This document shows positions 34,801-40,800 of a DNA stretch of 64,000 nt, one piece after another; the stretch's first letter is position 1; each line of letters begins with the position of its first letter. The notes under the pieces are model-generated. The model was not told the origin of the DNA, searched no databases, and saw nothing but the letters and a program-made list of their open reading frames with translations. The position numbers were made by a program, and so were the translations under genes. This DNA is from Diplolepis rosae (lineage: Eukaryota > Arthropoda > Insecta > Hymenoptera > Diplolepididae), in the NCBI GenBank assembly GCA_030998225.1, contig JAPYXD010000581.1, positions 7,265,501-7,329,500 of the forward strand. Reading direction: 5' to 3'.

Positions 34801-37800
34801 TCTTCGGGCCCATTCCGGCCGCTTTTCGATCAACGCATGATTCAAATTGATAACTTGTTGTCGGTAACGATCCGTATTCACCGTCTCGCCAGGTTTTAAT
34901 AACTCGAAGTACACCACACCACACTGGTCCCACCAAACACAGAGCATTGTCTTACGGCCAAAGCGATTTGGCCTTGGAGTCGATGGGCCGACATCACCAA
35001 GTGTAAGCCATGATTTTTTCCGCTTCGGGTTCTCAAAATAAATCCATTTTTCGTCCCCCGTGACAATTTGATGCAGAAAAGATTTCCTTTCGAACCGTTG
35101 AAGCAGCATTTCACAAATGGTTTTTCGATTTTCCATTTGTCTATCGTTCAGTTGGTGTGGTACCCATTTTCCATACTTTTGGATTATTCCCATGGCTTTT
35201 AAACGTTGGCAAATTGCTCCTCGGGTCACATTTAGTGTTTGTGCCAATTGTTGTTGCGATTGGGTTGGGTCTTCATCCAATAACGCCTGCAATTCCTCGT
35301 CTTCGAATTTTTTCGCTGCACCAGGATATTTATTGTCTGTTAAATCGAAATCTCCACTTTTAAATTGACGAAACCGTGTCTCACATGTTCTAATCACTGG
35401 AGCATGTTCATCATAAGTTTCTACCAGCAATCGATGAGCTTCAACTGCTTTTTTCTTTTGATGAAATAAGAAAAGCAACGAATGCCGCAAATGCGATTTA
35501 CTTGGAACGAAACTCGACATATTCACTGAGGTAAACAACTATGATGCTATTATTTTGGCAGAATGTAATTGTGTATTTTTGAATGTTATTGTCCATAGAA
35601 AAATATGATATAGATGCCAAATCATAGAAATGTATACATATCTCTAGCGACATCTATGAGTAAAGCCGGCAAATTTCAACTAACACCCCTGGTATATGTC
35701 ATTTATAAATGACACGAATCTCCAACTAAACACAATTTTCATTTGTAAAGAAACCTTTGCAAAAACAAAATTACTTTTTCTACTAGCGGGTTATAGAGTG
35801 CACTTTATTGCCCCCTGCAAGGCAAAAAAATTCATTTTTTGACCCTCTAGTTAAAAAGAAAAATGTGTGCAACACGAGAACAGTATATTGTCCCATGGCA
35901 CACACAATATATTTTGTGTCTAAACGGGCGGAAAAAGTCGCATTGCATGCTTGCGCGTAGAGTGACATGCAGCCAATAGACAATAGCAGGACCTATAAGT
36001 GTCCCTGTCGAGTGAAAATAATGGCGTAAATGTAAATTACATTGTCACGATTATTTTTACTCTTTAAGGACTGTTTTATTCCCTCTGCTGCCCACTGAGA
36101 AAAAGGCTGATTTTTGTCCCACCTTACAAGCATGAAAAAGAGTCAAGTTCATACGCGCTTGAACAAATATTATATTGTGCGAAAAGGAAAAAAATAATTT
36201 AGTTTTCATAGCGCCTCTTTTGAAAATCCGATTTTCGGTACCTGTAGAGCGAGTTGAAACTGCAAAAAAACCCGCTCTACAGTTACATCAAATCAAATTC
36301 TCAAAAGAGTTGCTATGAAGAATAAAATGCATTACTGGAAACAAAACACAGCGATTGCAACAAGTGTGAAGTTTGCTACCCGAGCGAAGCGAGGGCTGCA
36401 GTCACACGAGTTGTATTCGCTGTGTTTCGTCCCTTGTAATACAATGTACTATTGTGAGTGAAAAGTTTGATGCCCGAGCAAAGCAAGGGTAACAATCACA
36501 CTCGCAAAATAAACGTTTTTTCCCTAGTTGCACAATATACTATTACCTAAACCTGAACTCGAACTCGTATCACCACAAACCCGGATTCCTCCCAACGTCC
36601 AAACAAAATCACAATTAAAAATTTCAAGAATTCGAAAGTAATCGAATCCCAAAAACATAAAAAATACAACCAAATTTGGACTAAAATCACAAATAGAAAA
36701 ACTTTTAAAAAACAAACAAAAAAGGAGGAAAGAAAAAAGAAGGCAACCTTCCAAAACCCCTTCCTTCTTTTCGTTGCAGCTTTGAAGAGGATGCTGAAAG
36801 AGCATCAAAACGTCGGCGAGTAGTTTAAATATTATTTATATAAATGGTATTGGGTGGTAGAAACAAAAGAGGATGAAAGAAAAAAAAAGAAGGAAGGGGT
36901 TTTTGAAGGTTGCCTTCTTTTTCCTTTCCTACTTTTTTGTTTGTTTTCTAAAAGTTTTTTCTACTTGTGATTTTAGTCCAAATTTGGTTGTATTTTTTGT
37001 GTTTTGCGGATTCGATTACTTTTGAATTCTTAAAATTTTTAATACTATTACCTGATCACGTGACTCTCTTGATCAATATCCTCAAGCCTCTTTCCAATTC
37101 TTAACTCCAAGAGCGTACATATAAACATCGTGTAATGTATTTTACAGTTTGATAAATGGTATCACCGGTTTGTTGGAATACGAAACGTAAGTTTTAATTT
37201 CTTTTGATCAATTAAAGAATCAACTATTTACTTTATTGTATTAAGACGCCAAAATTTCAATTTGTGCTCATTATTAAGTACATTCCAACTTTAATTTAAT
37301 TTCGCATAGTGTTGATATTTAATTTACTTGGAATGTTTCTTGAATAGTGACTTTTGTAATAGTTTTGCAATCTCATGTAATCTTCATGCAATGGATTTTA
37401 TAGGGTGCACCTGGTGGAAATCCGAAGCCAGAAGTGAGTTTTAATTTACATTATTTAATTCATAGAGTGTTTATTTATATTCAATATTATTTTAGATAAA
37501 GTGCTTAAATTTGCGATAATTTGAATTATATCTAATCTTAACATCAACATCTTTTGATATTAAAAATTTCAATAACTTATACGGACATGTATCAAACGAG
37601 CCACGTGATCCGAAAAAGTATTTTGTTTTTTTTAAAGATTTTTCTATTAGGTGTACAATTTTGCTTCCGTCGTTTTTCAATAGATGGCTGTAGCGGTAAG
37701 TGCTGGTCGAAATAGGCAGCTCAAAAATGTCACACAGTAAGCTTGAACATCTGTCAACATAAAGGCAGCACAACATTAGTACACTACCGTCGGAAATTGT

Positions 37801-40800
37801 GCGCACGGTGCTTGTGATCGCTATTGAAATTTTTAAAAATACAGTTGAAGAGCTTCTGAAATTCCACGTCTAGTAATGCTCAATAAATATTTGTTTGACT
37901 ATCTGAAAATAATACAGCACGTGAGGAGTTAAAAAAAAATTCAAGATTTTCTCAAATTCTCTACCTCAACTTCAACTTTTTGCATGAGCTAGGAAAATTT
38001 TTCCAACATCTGAAAATCATACGACATAAAGTCTAAAATCTTATCTTTAATTTAAACCAAGAAAACTTAAAAATATTTATGGGTGCCCGAGATACGATTA
38101 AAAATGTTCAATCGTATCTGAGTTGAATTTTAATCGACGATCACGATTCTCGGACGGTTTGTTGCTCACCTCCTTCGTTGAAGCAAGACCGAAATGGCCA
38201 CGCACAAAGGTGGCGCTTAAGTGGAGCCCTCTTGTATGTATTTTTGATTCTGTTCATTAGTAATTTTTATTTCTAACTGTTTTAAATTTCAAAAAATATT
38301 TATTGTTATTTGTGATTATTAAAAATTATTTATATCCAATATTATCCCCATATTAACGAATAGAACAATGATATGTAAACATTTTTTATTTCTTAAAATT
38401 CTTATAAACTAGAACATTAATAAACATTTTAATAGTTATTGTAAATATTAACTAAGAATTAAAAGAAAGGAAATAAAGGAAACACGTTCTTGGATCAAAG
38501 AACATATAAGAGAGCTCCACTTAAGAGCCACCTTTGTGCGTGGCCTATTCGGTCCTGCCTCAACGAAGGAGGTGAGCAACAAACCGGCCGAGAATCGTGA
38601 TCGTCGATTAAAATTCAAGATTTTAGACTTTATGTCTTGAAATTTTCAGATTTTGGAAAAAAATTTCCTAGCTCATGCAAAAAGTTGAAGTTGAGGTAGA
38701 GAATTTGAGAAAATCTTGAATTTTTTTTTTTAACTCCTCACGTGCTGTATTATTTTCAGAAAGTCAAACAAATATTTATTGAGCATTACTAGACGTGGAA
38801 TTTCATAAGCTCTTCAACTGTATTTTTAAAAATGCACTATCTCTTTTTTTCACCGAGATATCGTGGTTCAAAGTCAGCAGTGATTTTCAATAGCGATCAC
38901 AAGCACCGTGCGCACAATTTCCGATGGTAGTGTAAATTAGTGTTCGCATCATAAATTTATTCTCGATCGAATATGTTAGTTTTCGAGCCCAATTCTCTTC
39001 ATCTGCGGGAAGTTTTTATTATCTGTTTTCATTTGAAGAATTCTGTGGCTGAGGCTCATCGAATGCTCTCAAGTACTTACGGTGAGGCTGCTCTTAGTGA
39101 AAGAACGAGTCGTGAGTTGTTTTATCGCTTCAAGAGCAGTGATTTTGATGTTGAGGATCGGTATGACAGTGGAAAAGAGGAAATTTTCGAAGATTTCGAA
39201 TTGGGGGCATTACTTGCTGAAGACTCGTGCCAATAGTAAGAAAAATTGTCAGAATCATTGGGAGTGACTCAATAAGCAATTTCGAAACGCCTCAAAGCCA
39301 TGGGAATGATTCAGAAGCAAGGAAATTGGGTTCCGCACGAGTTGAAGCCGAGAGATGTTGAGCCGCGTTTCTTTGCTTGTGATCAGCTGCTTCAAATACA
39401 AAATCTGAAGGGGTTTTTACATCGCATTGTGACCGGCGACGAAAAATTGGTCCACTACGATAATCTCCAGCGCAGGAAATCATGGGAAATGCCCGGACAT
39501 GCCTTCACGACGACGTCCAGACCGAATATTCACAGTGCCAAGGTTATGCTCTGCATTTGATAGGACCAGCCCGGTGTGGTGTATTATGTGCTGTTGAAAA
39601 TGATTTTCGCTCTTATGAAGAAGTGAAAAAATGGATCGATTCGTGGATCGTCTCAAAAGACGCATCGTTTTTTCGAGATGGTATCCAAAAATTGCCAAAG
39701 AGATGAGAAAAAGTAGTGGCTAACGACGGAAAATACTTTGAATTATAAATAGGTAATCACTTTTTAAGAATGAAGCCTCGAATTTTGTGAAAAAACGGTG
39801 GGAGCAAAGTTGTACACCTAATACATTAATAAATGTTTTGGCTGAAGTTTTGGGAAACTTATACATATATGGCATACTAATAAAGGTCTCTAGACTTTTA
39901 TAAATGTTAGAAAACATCAACTCAATATATTTTTTATTGTAAGGAAACCTTTGCAAAAACTAAAACACTTTACCTAATTACGTGACACACTTGATACAAT
40001 TCCCCTTAAGCCTTTTTTTAATTTATGATTCCATTAATATTTATATAGTTATCATGTAATTAACTTTTTAGTATGAACGATTGCATCACCGGTTTCTCGG
40101 AACAGGAAATGTAAGTTGTAATTTCCTTCAACCAATTTTTAGAGTAACTCTATATGTTCCTTATTTAAAATCAAATAAACTTTTTCCCGTGTGGAAAAAT
40201 TTCTCGGCAGTCTATGGTCCGGCTAGCCCCTGCCCAGACCTTCAACAGACCGTCTGGTTTAGACGGTCTGAGCAGAATCTGTCCAGACCCTGGTCAGCTA
40301 TCCAGAACACAAAAAATGTTCTAAGTCAATGTAGACGGTCTGGACAGACTCTGTCTAGCTAAATAATATTTATGTTACTTTGTAATAAAGTTGCTATATT
40401 ACAAATAAATAGAATTAGTGAATCTTTCGATTGCCGGTCGACTGCTCTAACCACTAAGCTACACAGGCACCCAACATCTTCTCCACAGAAAGACCTCCTT
40501 ATATCACCTAGTGGCTCTGCCTTGCGGCTGTAAATGATTTCAAATTAATTAGTTGACTTTGAAATTTCTACCATATTTTTACTTTTCAAAATGAAAGAAG
40601 ATTTATATAATTTTCTCCAGGAAATAAGTATTTGTAAGACTATAACGTATTTCAGGAGAAAAAATACATTTGAAGTTTAAAAATCAGTTTTTCTTTTATT
40701 TTATTTTATTTCATTTGAGGACCAAAATCTTATGACGGTTTTAAGGATAAAATTAGTCTATCTTCCTTTTCTTAATGATTTCTTAAGGATTTTGCATCGT

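Larger units (their letters stand above)
37647..39821 (+). mobile_element. Mos1-type mariner relic carrying a nested fold-back element
   Basis: TIRs TTAGGTGTACAATTTTGCTT and complement of TTAGGTGTACAACTTTGCTC, flanked by TA. Without the 1.15-kb nested insertion it is about 1.02 kb, shorter than a full mariner. Confidence 0.88.

Noticed and set aside
32005..40110. Alternative phase-1 reading of the microexons (for example LNAGITSMLEYE)
   Set aside because: Also open in the three 39-bp exons, but the first exons end in phase 0 and phase 1 cannot be joined to them; phase 0 kept, though not proven.
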